This document shows, in pieces, positions 6,185 to 14,967 of a DNA stretch of 29,293 bases (the stretch's first letter is position 1; the number at the start of each line of letters is the position of its first letter). Source of the stretch: a virus; the IMG/VR virus record IMGVR_UViG_3300029787_000231, positions 1 to 29,293 of that record. One strand, given 5' to 3'. Position numbers and translations under genes: made by a program. The notes under the pieces were generated by a model, which saw only the letters and a program-made list of their open reading frames with translations, did not search any database and was not told the origin of the DNA.

Positions 6185-7030
6185 ATGACCGATTCCGCAA
6201 ACACACCACAAATTTCTACACCTGAGCAATTAGAAGGTATTGTCGCTCCAGGACAAGAAAATATTCTTGAAGAATTTGTAAAAGAACAAGAAAATTCGCA
6301 AGAAAATGAAAAAATCTTAGGCAAATTTAATACATCAGAAGATTTAGCTAAGGCATATACAGAGCTAGAAAAGCGTGTTGGGCAAAATTCAGAAAAAGAA
6401 ACTGCCGAACCTTCATCGTATGAAGAATCTAGCGATAATTACACGCCTGAAGTTGCATCTGAAGTATATGGCAAGGAATATGTAGATGCTTTGGCAGAAA
6501 AAGGGATTGATATGGCTGATATTATGAAAAAAGCTGATAGTGGAGAAGATATAAGCAGTAGTTATGAAGCAATGGCTGAAGTTTTTAACGTTCCTAAAGG
6601 AATTATTGAAAATTATGTTAATGCTGCCCAGAAATCACAAACCAGTTCTGAAGGTCTTACTGCTGAAGACGGCAATGAAGTAAGAAATGCTATTGGTGGT
6701 GATGAAGCATTTAAAGAAGTTACTGATTGGGCTGTAAAAAATTTAGATAAAGAAACGTTAGATCAATATAACCAAATTGCTGACACTAATAAAGAAGCAA
6801 CTACTTGGGCATTGAAATTTTTTCAGTCTCAAATGAAGTCTCCTGGATCTGTTGTAGAGCCAAAACTCTACGGAGGTGGAAATGTACCAAGTGAAAATGT
6901 ATATGAAAGCGAGCAGCAAGTTTTAGATGCTATGAACAAAAAAAATAATAAAGGTCAAAGATTATATGACGTTGATCAAGCTTATAGAGATAAAGTTGCA
7001 AAAATACTACTCAATTCTAAAGTTTTCTAG
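6185..7030 (+). CDS. Capsid assembly scaffold (T7 gp9-like)
   Basis: A 281-residue acidic protein between portal and capsid, in the place and near the size of T7 gp9 (307). The N-terminal half is rich in E, S and N and likely disordered. A KFNTSEDLAKAYTELEKRVGQ segment (residues ~48-68) is a typical early motif of podoviral scaffolds. The C-terminus (YDVDQAYRDKVAKILLNSK) is the helical, more basic end expected to bind the coat protein. It guides procapsid assembly and leaves before DNA packaging. No ribosome binding site is evident; it starts two bases after the portal stop. Confidence 0.9.
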   Translation: MTDSANTPQISTPEQLEGIVAPGQENILEEFVKEQENSQENEKILGKFNTSEDLAKAYTELEKRVGQNSEKETAEPSSYEESSDNYTPEVASEVYGKEYVDALAEKGIDMADIMKKADSGEDISSSYEAMAEVFNVPKGIIENYVNAAQKSQTSSEGLTAEDGNEVRNAIGGDEAFKEVTDWAVKNLDKETLDQYNQIADTNKEATTWALKFFQSQMKSPGSVVEPKLYGGGNVPSENVYESEQQVLDAMNKKNNKGQRLYDVDQAYRDKVAKILLNSKVF

Positions 7031-7142
7031 TATATTTTAAGTAGTTAGCATTTCAAGCTCCAGGCCCACTTAGGTGGATAACCTTTAGGTGTAATTGAAT
7101 TGGGCGAACTAAAAGTTTTTGTAAATTTATTTTTTAATCCAA
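7031..7142 (+). promoter_or_regulatory. Capsid leader with a possible phage promoter
   Basis: This 112-base gap holds TTAGGTG twice (7070-7076 and 7085-7091), a short CCAC/GTGG stem in between, and ATTGGGCGAACTAAA at 7099-7113. The first seven bases of that stretch equal the start of the promoter I recall for the marine T7-like phage Syn5 (ATTGGGCACCCGTAA). The capsid ATG that follows is preceded by an AT-rich leader without a Shine-Dalgarno match, odd for the most-used virion gene. The promoter call is tentative and rests on one site. Confidence 0.35.
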
Positions 7143-8168
7143 ATGGCTGTAACACTAAGTCGTCTGGGTCAGATTAAGGGTTCTGGTGCTACTTGGCAAG
7201 CTGGAGCTACTGGTCTTGATACAGATAGAGCTTTAATGCTCAAACTCGGCTCTGCTGAGGTTCTAGATGCTTTTGAAAGAAACTGTGTTTTCAAAGGAAA
7301 AACTAGAGAAAGAAACATAAGAGGAGGCAAATCCGTAGCCTTCCCAATCACAGGTAAGCTACTTGCGGCCTACCATCAACCAGGAACTGTCATTACTGGA
7401 ACTGGTAATGATCCTTCTGATCTAAACGAAAGAATTATTAATCTTGACGCATTAATGGTTTCAGACGTAGCGATCCTAGAGGTTGATGAATTAATGTCGT
7501 ATTTTGACGTAAGGCAAATTTATACAACCGAATTGGGAAGGGCTTTAGCCGTAGAATACGATAAGCGTGTTGCGAGAATGATTTTCGCTGCTGCTTCTAA
7601 TTCAACTGAACCTTTAAACAAATCTTCTAACAGCGGAAGAACTGGTCAAGGTATCACTCTTGGAACTGATTACACTGCATCTGGTGCAACTCGTCAGGCA
7701 AAAGGTGATGCTCTTGTTAACGCTATCTTTGATGCTCGTGTAGGTTTTGAATCTAAAGACGTAAGCATTAGTGATATGTATGCAGTCTTTGGCCCAGAGG
7801 ACTACTACTTGCTTACACAATCATCTAGAGCTATCAACGTTGATTTTGGTGGTAAAGGAACTATTGCTGATGGTCGTACTTTGCAAATTGCAGGTATTCC
7901 TATTTATATGTCTAACCACGTTACTCAAGCTAGTTACTCACTTGTAGCTGGTGATCATAACGCTGATTATGCACAAAACTTAAGCAAATGCAAAGGACTT
8001 ATTTTTAATAAGGAAGCTGTTGGAGTTGTATCTTTACTATCACCTCAATTACAAATGACAGGTGCAGAATTTAGAGTCCAACATCAAGCTGATTTAATGG
8101 TTGCTCGTCAAGCATTAGGCATGGGTGTATTAAGAGCTGAGTCTGCTTGTAAAGTTGTTATCCCATAA
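7143..8168 (+). CDS. Major capsid protein (T7 gp10A-like)
   Basis: HK97-fold coat protein, 341 residues (T7 gp10A about 345). It shows the family pattern: LMLKLGSAEVLDAFERN (~residues 30-46), IRGGKSVAFPITGKLLAAYHQPG (~60-82), INLDALMVSDVAILEVDELMSYFDVRQIYT (~100-128), and the C-terminal half with FGPEDYYLLTQ. Codon use is more biased and richer in G+C than the neighbours, as expected for the most abundant product. It has its own leader and its own downstream terminator. I see no slippery site or extended frame that would make a 10B-type minor form. Confidence 0.96.
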   Translation: MAVTLSRLGQIKGSGATWQAGATGLDTDRALMLKLGSAEVLDAFERNCVFKGKTRERNIRGGKSVAFPITGKLLAAYHQPGTVITGTGNDPSDLNERIINLDALMVSDVAILEVDELMSYFDVRQIYTTELGRALAVEYDKRVARMIFAAASNSTEPLNKSSNSGRTGQGITLGTDYTASGATRQAKGDALVNAIFDARVGFESKDVSISDMYAVFGPEDYYLLTQSSRAINVDFGGKGTIADGRTLQIAGIPIYMSNHVTQASYSLVAGDHNADYAQNLSKCKGLIFNKEAVGVVSLLSPQLQMTGAEFRVQHQADLMVARQALGMGVLRAESACKVVIP

Positions 8169-8221
8169 GCTTGCTTTATATTTAAATTAATTTAATATTA
8201 AAGTGCAAACTTTGGTCATAA

Positions 8222-8249
8222 AAGAGTCATTTAGTGGCTCTTTTTTTTT
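8222..8249 (+). terminator. Intrinsic terminator after the capsid gene
   Basis: AAGAGTCA (8222-8229) pairs with TGGCTCTT (8235-8242) through one G-T pair around a TTTAG loop, with further T to 8249. It stands where T7 has its terminator Tphi, right after gene 10, and would reduce transcription of tail genes relative to the capsid gene. Confidence 0.85.
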
Positions 8250-8270
8250 ATTCTTGTACAATATACTCAA

Positions 8271-8280
8271 CACATGTGTA
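8271..8280 (+). promoter_or_regulatory. CACATGTGTA motif ahead of tail tube A
   Basis: A variant of the motif found at 412-423 and 2987-2998, with ACACATGTGT a perfect 10-bp palindrome (8270-8279). It lies eight bases before the ATG at 8288. TTGTACAATATACT upstream (8254-8267) could hold a -10-like TATACT. The tail gene directly follows a terminator, so a new start of transcription here is plausible. Confidence 0.3.
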
Positions 8281-8287
8281 AATAATT

Positions 8288-8950
8288 ATGGGGATTGCTA
8301 ATCAATCAATTACACAAGGCCGTACCACGTTATTAGACGCTGTAAATATTTTATTGGAAAATATTGGAGAACAGCCTATAAATAGTTTAGAAACAGAGCA
8401 AATAAGTGATGCTCGTATTGCAGAAAGAACAATATTAGAATTTCATAAAGAAGGTCAAACTAAAGGTTGGAGTTGGAATACTGAATATGAATATCCTTTT
8501 CAAAAAGATTCAATTACAGAAGAAGTTACAGTCTCAGCAAATATTTTGCAATTTGCATTAGATCCTTATTTATATGCTGGGCGTTATCAATTACGAGGTC
8601 AAAAAATATATGACTTACAAGAAAGAAGATACAAGATGGAAACAATAGTAAATGAAATTAAAGCTGATGTTGTTTGGTTGTTGTCTTGGGATACTGTTCC
8701 AGAACCATATAACAGATGGGTAACAATAAGAGCTGCAAGAGTATTTTCTGCTCGTGTTTTAGGTTCTGATGCTTTATTTAAATACACTACTCAAGATGAA
8801 AATGACGCATTAGTAGTTTTAGAAAGAATGGAACAACAGCAAGAAGCTCCTAATTTATTAACTGGTGGTAGAAACTATCTACCATTTCCAACATATGATC
8901 CAGCAATGGGTCTTGCTACGAGAAGGATTGGTACTGCATATAGGTTATGA
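8288..8950 (+). CDS. Tail tubular protein A (T7 gp11-like adaptor)
   Basis: A 220-residue protein (T7 gp11: 196) that forms the ring between portal and nozzle. The family pattern is clear: TTLLDAVNILLENIGEQPINSLE (~residues 13-35), a helix with ARIAERTILEFHKEGQTKGWSWNTE (~46-70), and YNRWVTIRAARVFSARVLGS (~137-156). Its last codons overlap the start of the next gene by four bases (ATGA), a coupled pair that in T7 also forms one complex. Confidence 0.95.
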   Translation: MGIANQSITQGRTTLLDAVNILLENIGEQPINSLETEQISDARIAERTILEFHKEGQTKGWSWNTEYEYPFQKDSITEEVTVSANILQFALDPYLYAGRYQLRGQKIYDLQERRYKMETIVNEIKADVVWLLSWDTVPEPYNRWVTIRAARVFSARVLGSDALFKYTTQDENDALVVLERMEQQQEAPNLLTGGRNYLPFPTYDPAMGLATRRIGTAYRL

Positions 8951-11493
8951 GTTCTTTAACAAGTTATTCAATACCAAATTTAGCTCAGGGTATTAGCCAG
9001 CAACCTGATGCCCAACGTGATCCTTCGCAAGCTGAGATCCAAATTAATGGAATGTCATCCATCGTTGAAGGTTTAAGAAAAAGAGATTGCAGCGAAACAA
9101 TAGGTTTAGTTTCTAGTAGTAGTTTTGGTGATTGTTTTATTCATAGTATTTTAAGAGATAAAGTAGAAGAATATTTAGCTGTAATAACTTCTTCAACTAT
9201 CCAAGTTTATGATTTAGATGGTGCATCAAAGACAGTTACACCAGCAACAAACGCTTATCAATATTTAAGTACGATTACAGATGCAAAAACACAATTACGA
9301 GCAGTAACGATTGCTGACTATACATTCATAACAAATACTCTTACAAAACCAGAAATGGAAAGCTCTACAGCTCCTGTTGTTGCAAGACCTAAAGCACATG
9401 AAGCATTGGTATGGGTACGAGCTGCTACTTATGGTCAGACATATAAAGTTAGTATTCAACGTGCGGGAGATTCAACTGCAACTGAAGTCTCAGTAACAAC
9501 CGCTGTTGCTCCTGTTGTTGCTAGTGGAAGTACAGTTACAGAAAATAGAATTAGTTCTGAAGATATTGCACAAAATTTAATTGCTGGTTTTTCTGCTTTT
9601 TCAGATGTTACTTTTACAAGAAGTGGTGCTGTTATTCATATCGAATCAGATAATGCTTTTAGTGTTTCCGTATCTGATGCAAGATCAAATGCTGATATAA
9701 CTGCAATATTTAATAAAGTTCAAGCTTTTACTGAATTACCAACAATAGCTCCTAATAATTATCAAGTAACTATAGAGGGTGATCCAACCAATAGTTTTGA
9801 TGATTTTCATGTGTCTTTTGTTCCTAAAAGTGGAAATTTTGGAGAAGGTACTTGGAGTGAAACTGTTAAACCTGGAGATAAATATAAAATTGATAAAAGT
9901 AAAATGCCGCATTTATTAGTGGCTTTGCCTGATAATACTTTTCATTTTGGCCCAGCAGACGGAACTACTAAATCAGGTACTTATAACGGCCAAGCTTGGG
10001 AAGTAAAGATTCCTAGCTGGGGAGAACGTATTGCAGGGGATACAGATACTGCTCCTGATCCTAGTTTTATTGGTAATCCTATAAATGATATTTTTATCTA
10101 CAAAAACAGACTTGGGTTTTTAGCTGATGAAAATGTAATTTTATCTAGAGTAAGAGCATTATTTAGTTTTTTTCCAGAAACAGTAACTACTGTTTTAGAT
10201 AGTGACCCAATAGATGTTGTTGCAAGTAACAACAGAGTAAGTATTTTAAAATATGCAATTCCTTACCAGGATGAATTGATTTTATTTAGTTCACAATATC
10301 AATTTAGATTTAATGCAGCAGAAACAATATTAACGCCAGCAACAGCACAAATTACAGTTTTAACGCAGTTTGAAATAGATACAAACGTAAGGCCACAGCT
10401 TGCAGGTGGTGGAATTATCTTTTGCCAGGCTAATGGTGATTTTTCACAATTTAGAGAATTTAGTGTAAGGGGTGCTGGTACTGCTTTAACTGCTGATGCT
10501 CAAGATTTAACAGGATATGTTTCAGCTTATGTTCCTAGTAGCGTTTTTAAAATAACTGTTAATGATACAAGTAATGCTTTATTTGCCTTAAGTAATAAAA
10601 CAGGGTTTAAGGATAGAATTTATATTTATAAATATTTTTTAAGAAATTCAGGTGGTGGCGTAGAAAGGGCACAGTCAAGTTGGAGTCATTGGTCTTTTAG
10701 TGGAGCAGATGAAATATTGCAAGTGCTTTGTATTAGAGAAACTTTATTTTGTTTAATGAGGTATGGCACAAAAGTATTTTTAGAAAAAATACCAGTACAA
10801 GATAGAAGCCCAGAACCGCCCTCTGGCAGCCCTTATCCGTTGTTGTTAGATAGAAGAGTTTCTACAACAACTGATACACCCTCTGCTATGAGGGTAGCTT
10901 CTGGAAATTATAGCCCTACCGCTAATACAACCACCTGGACTTTACCTTTTGCTGCTGCTGCTACAACACAAGCCTGGTCAGGATTCCATACGACATCAAA
11001 TGGAGGTGTTTTATTATCTATTATTACTTCAGGTAATACTGTCATTGCTTCAGGAGATTGGCGAAATGTACCAATCTTTTTTGGTGAAAGATATGAATTT
11101 AGATATAGATTTACCAAATTTAAACTATATAAAGAGATAGGTGGAGGTAAAGCTGCTGCAAACGTAGAGAGAACACAAGTAAGACATGCAAAACTTAGAT
11201 ACCATGAAACTGCATATTTTGATATACAAGTAACTGCTGAAAGAAGAAATACTTCTATTTATAAATTCGATGGAACAGTTCTTGGAAGTAGGTTGTCAAA
11301 AATAGGTACAGCTCTACCTAATGGATATGACCCTGACGATGACAGATATAAAGAAGGCGTATTTACTATTCCAATAATGTCCAGGGGAGAAAGATGTGTT
11401 GTTGAAATAAAGAATGACACACCACACCCATGTAAGTTTTCTACTTGTGAGTGGGTTGCATTGATAACAGGTAAAGCGAGGTCATTGCGATGA
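8947..11493 (+). CDS. Tail tubular protein B (T7 gp12-like nozzle)
   Basis: An 848-residue protein (T7 gp12: about 794) forming the hexameric tail nozzle through which DNA leaves. Landmarks are the N-terminal IPNLAQGISQQPDAQRDPSQAE (~residues 9-30), GLRKRDCSE, the middle FIYKNRLGFLADENVILSR (~377-395), and the C-terminal HETAYFDIQVTAERR with PIMSRGERCVVEIKNDTPHPCKFSTCEWV. The protein is mostly beta-rich. The start overlaps gp11, and the stop overlaps the next gene by four bases, so the order and coupling are those of T7. Confidence 0.95.
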   Translation: MSSLTSYSIPNLAQGISQQPDAQRDPSQAEIQINGMSSIVEGLRKRDCSETIGLVSSSSFGDCFIHSILRDKVEEYLAVITSSTIQVYDLDGASKTVTPATNAYQYLSTITDAKTQLRAVTIADYTFITNTLTKPEMESSTAPVVARPKAHEALVWVRAATYGQTYKVSIQRAGDSTATEVSVTTAVAPVVASGSTVTENRISSEDIAQNLIAGFSAFSDVTFTRSGAVIHIESDNAFSVSVSDARSNADITAIFNKVQAFTELPTIAPNNYQVTIEGDPTNSFDDFHVSFVPKSGNFGEGTWSETVKPGDKYKIDKSKMPHLLVALPDNTFHFGPADGTTKSGTYNGQAWEVKIPSWGERIAGDTDTAPDPSFIGNPINDIFIYKNRLGFLADENVILSRVRALFSFFPETVTTVLDSDPIDVVASNNRVSILKYAIPYQDELILFSSQYQFRFNAAETILTPATAQITVLTQFEIDTNVRPQLAGGGIIFCQANGDFSQFREFSVRGAGTALTADAQDLTGYVSAYVPSSVFKITVNDTSNALFALSNKTGFKDRIYIYKYFLRNSGGGVERAQSSWSHWSFSGADEILQVLCIRETLFCLMRYGTKVFLEKIPVQDRSPEPPSGSPYPLLLDRRVSTTTDTPSAMRVASGNYSPTANTTTWTLPFAAAATTQAWSGFHTTSNGGVLLSIITSGNTVIASGDWRNVPIFFGERYEFRYRFTKFKLYKEIGGGKAAANVERTQVRHAKLRYHETAYFDIQVTAERRNTSIYKFDGTVLGSRLSKIGTALPNGYDPDDDRYKEGVFTIPIMSRGERCVVEIKNDTPHPCKFSTCEWVALITGKARSLR

Positions 11494-11936
11494 AATTTGT
11501 AAAACCTACACAAGAAATGGCTATTGATATTGGCTTAGGAATGAGAGAAGAGGATGAAGTTGAAATTCGTCTTAGTCATAATGTAGATCCAGTATCAGCA
11601 ATGTTAGAAAGTTTTATAAACTCAGACATTTGCGATGCTTTACAGGGTGATGACGGAACTCCTGTTGGTATGTGTGGAGTTGCAAAGCAATCAATATGGC
11701 TATTAGGTACAGATAATTTAACAGTAAATAAAAGTCATAAAAAATTTCTATGTATAGAGGGGAAAGAATGGGTTGATAATTGTTTAAAAGAAGTTGGTAA
11801 ACCATTAGGTAATTGGGTTTATGCAGAAAATAAAAAGTCAATTAAATGGTTAAAATATCTCGGCTTTACAGTAAATGACCCAAGACCATATGGGCATAAC
11901 AGAGCCTTGTTCTGTCAATTTTGGAGGTTTAACTAA
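11490..11936 (+). CDS. gp13-like protein with GNAT acetyltransferase fold
   Basis: A 148-residue protein (T7 gp13: 138) in the gene-13 position. Its C-terminal half shows the GNAT-like pattern NWVYAENKKSIKWLKYLGF (~residues 107-125), comparable with NYVWVGNTSHIRFLKTIGA in T7 gp13. The N-terminus MKFVKPTQEMAIDIGLGM resembles the start of T7 gp13. In T7 it is needed for virion morphogenesis, although it is missing or scarce in mature particles. Acetyl transfer has not been shown for T7 gp13 to my knowledge. A good GAGG site precedes the ATG. The stop overlaps the next ATG by one base. Confidence 0.85.
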   Translation: MKFVKPTQEMAIDIGLGMREEDEVEIRLSHNVDPVSAMLESFINSDICDALQGDDGTPVGMCGVAKQSIWLLGTDNLTVNKSHKKFLCIEGKEWVDNCLKEVGKPLGNWVYAENKKSIKWLKYLGFTVNDPRPYGHNRALFCQFWRFN

Positions 11937-12718
11937 TGGGGCCAGCCGCAGCTTTTGGTGTCGTTTCTGGAGGTCTTAACTTTTTAAGTGGGATAGCCAA
12001 TTACCAGGCACAAAGACAAGATTATGTTAATAAATTAGCTTACAAGAAAGCATCTGATCAATTTGCTACTTGGTCTGCAAGACAGCAAGCATCACAGGCA
12101 GATATAAATAATCAATATAAATTTTGGGGTGAAAAAATAAATTATGGTCAAAATCTTGCATATACTAATTCCTTAAGAAATTACGAGCTAAGTAAAGCAA
12201 TAGTTAGTGCAGAAGAAGTTGCTAGAGCCAGGTCATCTGCTGGTGCAGATTATTTAAGTACAAGTCAAGCTTTTGCTGAAGGATTTCAACAAGAAGCAAT
12301 GTCTGATGCTGTTGCATTGTTTCAATTTAAAGTCCAGGCTTTAAAAGCAAGAAGTTCTATAGCAGCAGGTAATACCGCTGGGCCATCTGTAGATCGTTTA
12401 ATGAATGATTATGCGAGACAAGTTGGAGATTTTACAACTTTAAAACGTATTAATGACGGATTTAAAGAGAGTCAGTACACAAGGCAACAAGCTGGTGCTG
12501 TATCTCAATACTTAAATCAATACAATAGTCAGCAATTTTATCAACAGCAAGAATATCTTGATCCAATTCCTCCATTTGCTCCGTTACCTACTTTGATTGG
12601 CCCCGCTGGGCCGTCAATGGTTGGTGGTGGGCCTAGTGCTGGAGCTGGATTGCTTGGTGCTGTTGCTGGTGGTGTATCTACTGGCGTATCTACTTATGGA
12701 GCATTATCAGGAATCTAA
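11936..12718 (+). CDS. Internal virion protein B (T7 gp14-like)
   Basis: A 260-residue protein (T7 gp14: 196). In T7 it is ejected first and forms the pore in the outer membrane. It shows a hydrophobic N-terminus with AAAFGVVSGGLNFLSGIANYQ, a long Q/A-rich helix (~residues 25-190) and a Gly/Ala-rich hydrophobic end (~220-258), longer than the T7 protein. These ends suit membrane insertion. GGAGG lies ahead of the ATG; the stop TAATG overlaps the next start. The role is assigned from position and shape, since this family varies quickly. Confidence 0.85.
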   Translation: MGPAAAFGVVSGGLNFLSGIANYQAQRQDYVNKLAYKKASDQFATWSARQQASQADINNQYKFWGEKINYGQNLAYTNSLRNYELSKAIVSAEEVARARSSAGADYLSTSQAFAEGFQQEAMSDAVALFQFKVQALKARSSIAAGNTAGPSVDRLMNDYARQVGDFTTLKRINDGFKESQYTRQQAGAVSQYLNQYNSQQFYQQQEYLDPIPPFAPLPTLIGPAGPSMVGGGPSAGAGLLGAVAGGVSTGVSTYGALSGI

Positions 12719-14964
12719 TGGCTAAAGAATTACCAAAAAATCAATTAAGACCTACTGCTAAACCTGTAAATACATTTTTGTCTTATAGGTCAGAACAACC
12801 TCTTGCACCTGCAAAGTTAGTAGAAATGCCAACACCAAAAGGCATAAATATAATTCAACGATCTAACGAAATGAATGTTCAGGGCTATAACAGCTTTAAA
12901 CAATTATCTGATACTTTAGCAAAAACAAGTCAAGCAGTAAGTCAAGTAGGGCCAGTAATTAAAAGTAATCAAGAACAAAGAGGTAGAAATGATGTTATTA
13001 AATCTTTAGCTCTTGCTAACAGGCAGGCAATTAATAATGCAGAAAATTATGCCATTACTAATAGGCAGGTATCTAGGGAAGATGCAATTGCTGGCATGAT
13101 GATGGATGAAGTTAATCCCTGGAGGCAAAAAGGTAGAGAAGATCAATTAAGTAAATTAGCTGCTGGTGAAGCTGGTATATATTTCGATAGAGCTTTTAAT
13201 ACATATGCTTCAGAAATAATATCTTTAGATCCGCTAAATCCAAGACTAGATCAAATTAAAGCAGAAGCGGTTACACAGCTAGCACAAGATTGGGGCGTTG
13301 ATGAAACAAGTGCAAGTTTTATTGATTACACAACACCTGCTATAAACAAAGAGTGGCAAGGTTTTAATGAAAAACATTTAAAAGGTTATACAAAATTTCA
13401 AAAAGAATTTCAAAAAACTTTAACAAAAGGTCAGTTATATCAAGCTTTAGTTAATTGGAAACAAGATGAACTTACAGAAAATGATTTAGTAGCACAATTA
13501 GGGGTCATATTAAATGATCAAGTAAAGCAATTAGGTTTACCATTAGAGCCAACTGAATTTAAGAAAGAAGTACTTTTAGCATTAAGAGGACAATTAGAAG
13601 TAGAAGCTAACGATATAAATGGAAAGCATAGTCAAAGAGCTGCAAGTTTCTTGGGAATGTTAGATAGTGTGCCTGTTCATATTATTACTGACAAAAAAGG
13701 TAGGCCAAAAGAATTAATTTCTGCTGGTGAAATGTTTGGCGTAGATTTTTTACTTGAACAGAACAAAATTGGTAATGCTGCTCATCAAATAAACAAAAGA
13801 AAGGAAGAAAAAGCAGAAGGTGATTTTGTTTTGAAATGGGCTGAAACTATAGTTCCATTAGAAAAAGGAAGCGATGAGTACAACGCTGCTGTAAGTGAAT
13901 TATTTGCGGATGAAAATTTACCTTACGATAAAAAAATAACATTATTTGCTGATATAGATGAGATGGATGAAGCCAGGGCAAAAACAACTTTTAACACTGC
14001 ACCTGTAGAAGAAATATTTTCATTAAATCAAAGTAGGCATGGAGTTAAATTTGACGAAGTTGCAGTTAGGAAAGAGCTTACAGAAGCATTAGCTGGCGTA
14101 CCTCCAGAACTTGCAGAATATAAGTCACAAAAATGGAAAGAATTTGCAACTATGGCAAGGCAAAAAAGAGCTGAAGCTAGTGGTGCTTATGAAACAACCA
14201 TAATTAATAACAGAGTAAAAGAATCCACAAAACTACAAGTAGAGACTTATTACAAAGATACAGGAGATTTATATATGGATGGAAAGGTTGATACAAGCAA
14301 AATTAATTTAAACTCTTACATAAGCAATTTAAAAGCTAACAGGCAAGGAGGAGCTATAACTTATAGCCAAGCGTTAGAAGATAAAGTATATGCAGATTTA
14401 ACTAGCGAAATAAACGAAAGAGGTAGTTTAGATCCAGCAGAGCAAACGAAAATAATTGTTAATAGTATTACTGAATTTAACAAAGACAAAGAAGCTATAA
14501 AAAATATGTTTCCTTTGCCAGAAAAACAAATAAAAAAAGAAGATAAAGCAGTAGATGCACCTCCTACTTATAGGTTGTCTAGCTTAGATGTAGTACCTGA
14601 TTCCAGGATAGAAAAAAGAGACTATAAAGAGTTTCCAATAATGTCTGCAAATGATACGCAAAAAGTATTAAAGCTTGCATTGGATGGAGGAAAGATACCT
14701 ATGCCAATGCGATCACTTGCAATTAAATACAATATCTCGCCATATCAGCTACTTGTTGATACTTTAGAGCATTATAAAGATGAGGAGTTCTACCCTAGTG
14801 AAGAAGACAAAAATTTTCTACTACAGAAGGGTAACAAGCTTATGGGTCTTAAAGATTCAGTAAAAGGTATGTCTCCTGGAGATGGTCAATTATCTGATGC
14901 AACAAATTACGTTGCTTATGTTTTGTCAGGAACAGCACCAAAACGTCTTATTTACAGAGGTTAA
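12718..14964 (+). CDS. Internal virion protein C (T7 gp15-like)
   Basis: A 748-residue protein, almost the length of T7 gp15 (747), lying in the gene-15 position. It is mostly helical, with stretches such as QLSDTLAKTSQAVSQVGPVI near residues 62-81 and a DEVNPWRQKGREDQLSKLAAG segment (~131-151). T7 gp15 makes part of the internal core and, together with gp16, a periplasmic conduit during ejection. I see no catalytic motif and in particular no lytic transglycosylase signature. It overlaps gp14 by one base, and the next gene begins three bases after its stop. Confidence 0.85.
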   Translation: MAKELPKNQLRPTAKPVNTFLSYRSEQPLAPAKLVEMPTPKGINIIQRSNEMNVQGYNSFKQLSDTLAKTSQAVSQVGPVIKSNQEQRGRNDVIKSLALANRQAINNAENYAITNRQVSREDAIAGMMMDEVNPWRQKGREDQLSKLAAGEAGIYFDRAFNTYASEIISLDPLNPRLDQIKAEAVTQLAQDWGVDETSASFIDYTTPAINKEWQGFNEKHLKGYTKFQKEFQKTLTKGQLYQALVNWKQDELTENDLVAQLGVILNDQVKQLGLPLEPTEFKKEVLLALRGQLEVEANDINGKHSQRAASFLGMLDSVPVHIITDKKGRPKELISAGEMFGVDFLLEQNKIGNAAHQINKRKEEKAEGDFVLKWAETIVPLEKGSDEYNAAVSELFADENLPYDKKITLFADIDEMDEARAKTTFNTAPVEEIFSLNQSRHGVKFDEVAVRKELTEALAGVPPELAEYKSQKWKEFATMARQKRAEASGAYETTIINNRVKESTKLQVETYYKDTGDLYMDGKVDTSKINLNSYISNLKANRQGGAITYSQALEDKVYADLTSEINERGSLDPAEQTKIIVNSITEFNKDKEAIKNMFPLPEKQIKKEDKAVDAPPTYRLSSLDVVPDSRIEKRDYKEFPIMSANDTQKVLKLALDGGKIPMPMRSLAIKYNISPYQLLVDTLEHYKDEEFYPSEEDKNFLLQKGNKLMGLKDSVKGMSPGDGQLSDATNYVAYVLSGTAPKRLIYRG

Positions 14965-14967
14965 ATC

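Noticed and set aside
5990-6229. Cysteine-rich minus-strand frames at the end of the portal gene
   Set aside because: They are the complement of the CAA/CAG-rich portal C-terminus; the high cysteine and leucine content comes from that repeat.
8100-8168. T7-like frameshift site for a longer minor capsid protein
   Set aside because: No slippery heptamer and no long open frame follow the capsid stop; a terminator begins about 50 bases later.
10908-11513. Small frames overlapping the nozzle gene on both strands
   Set aside because: They lie inside the clear gp12-like frame and show no family pattern or start signal.
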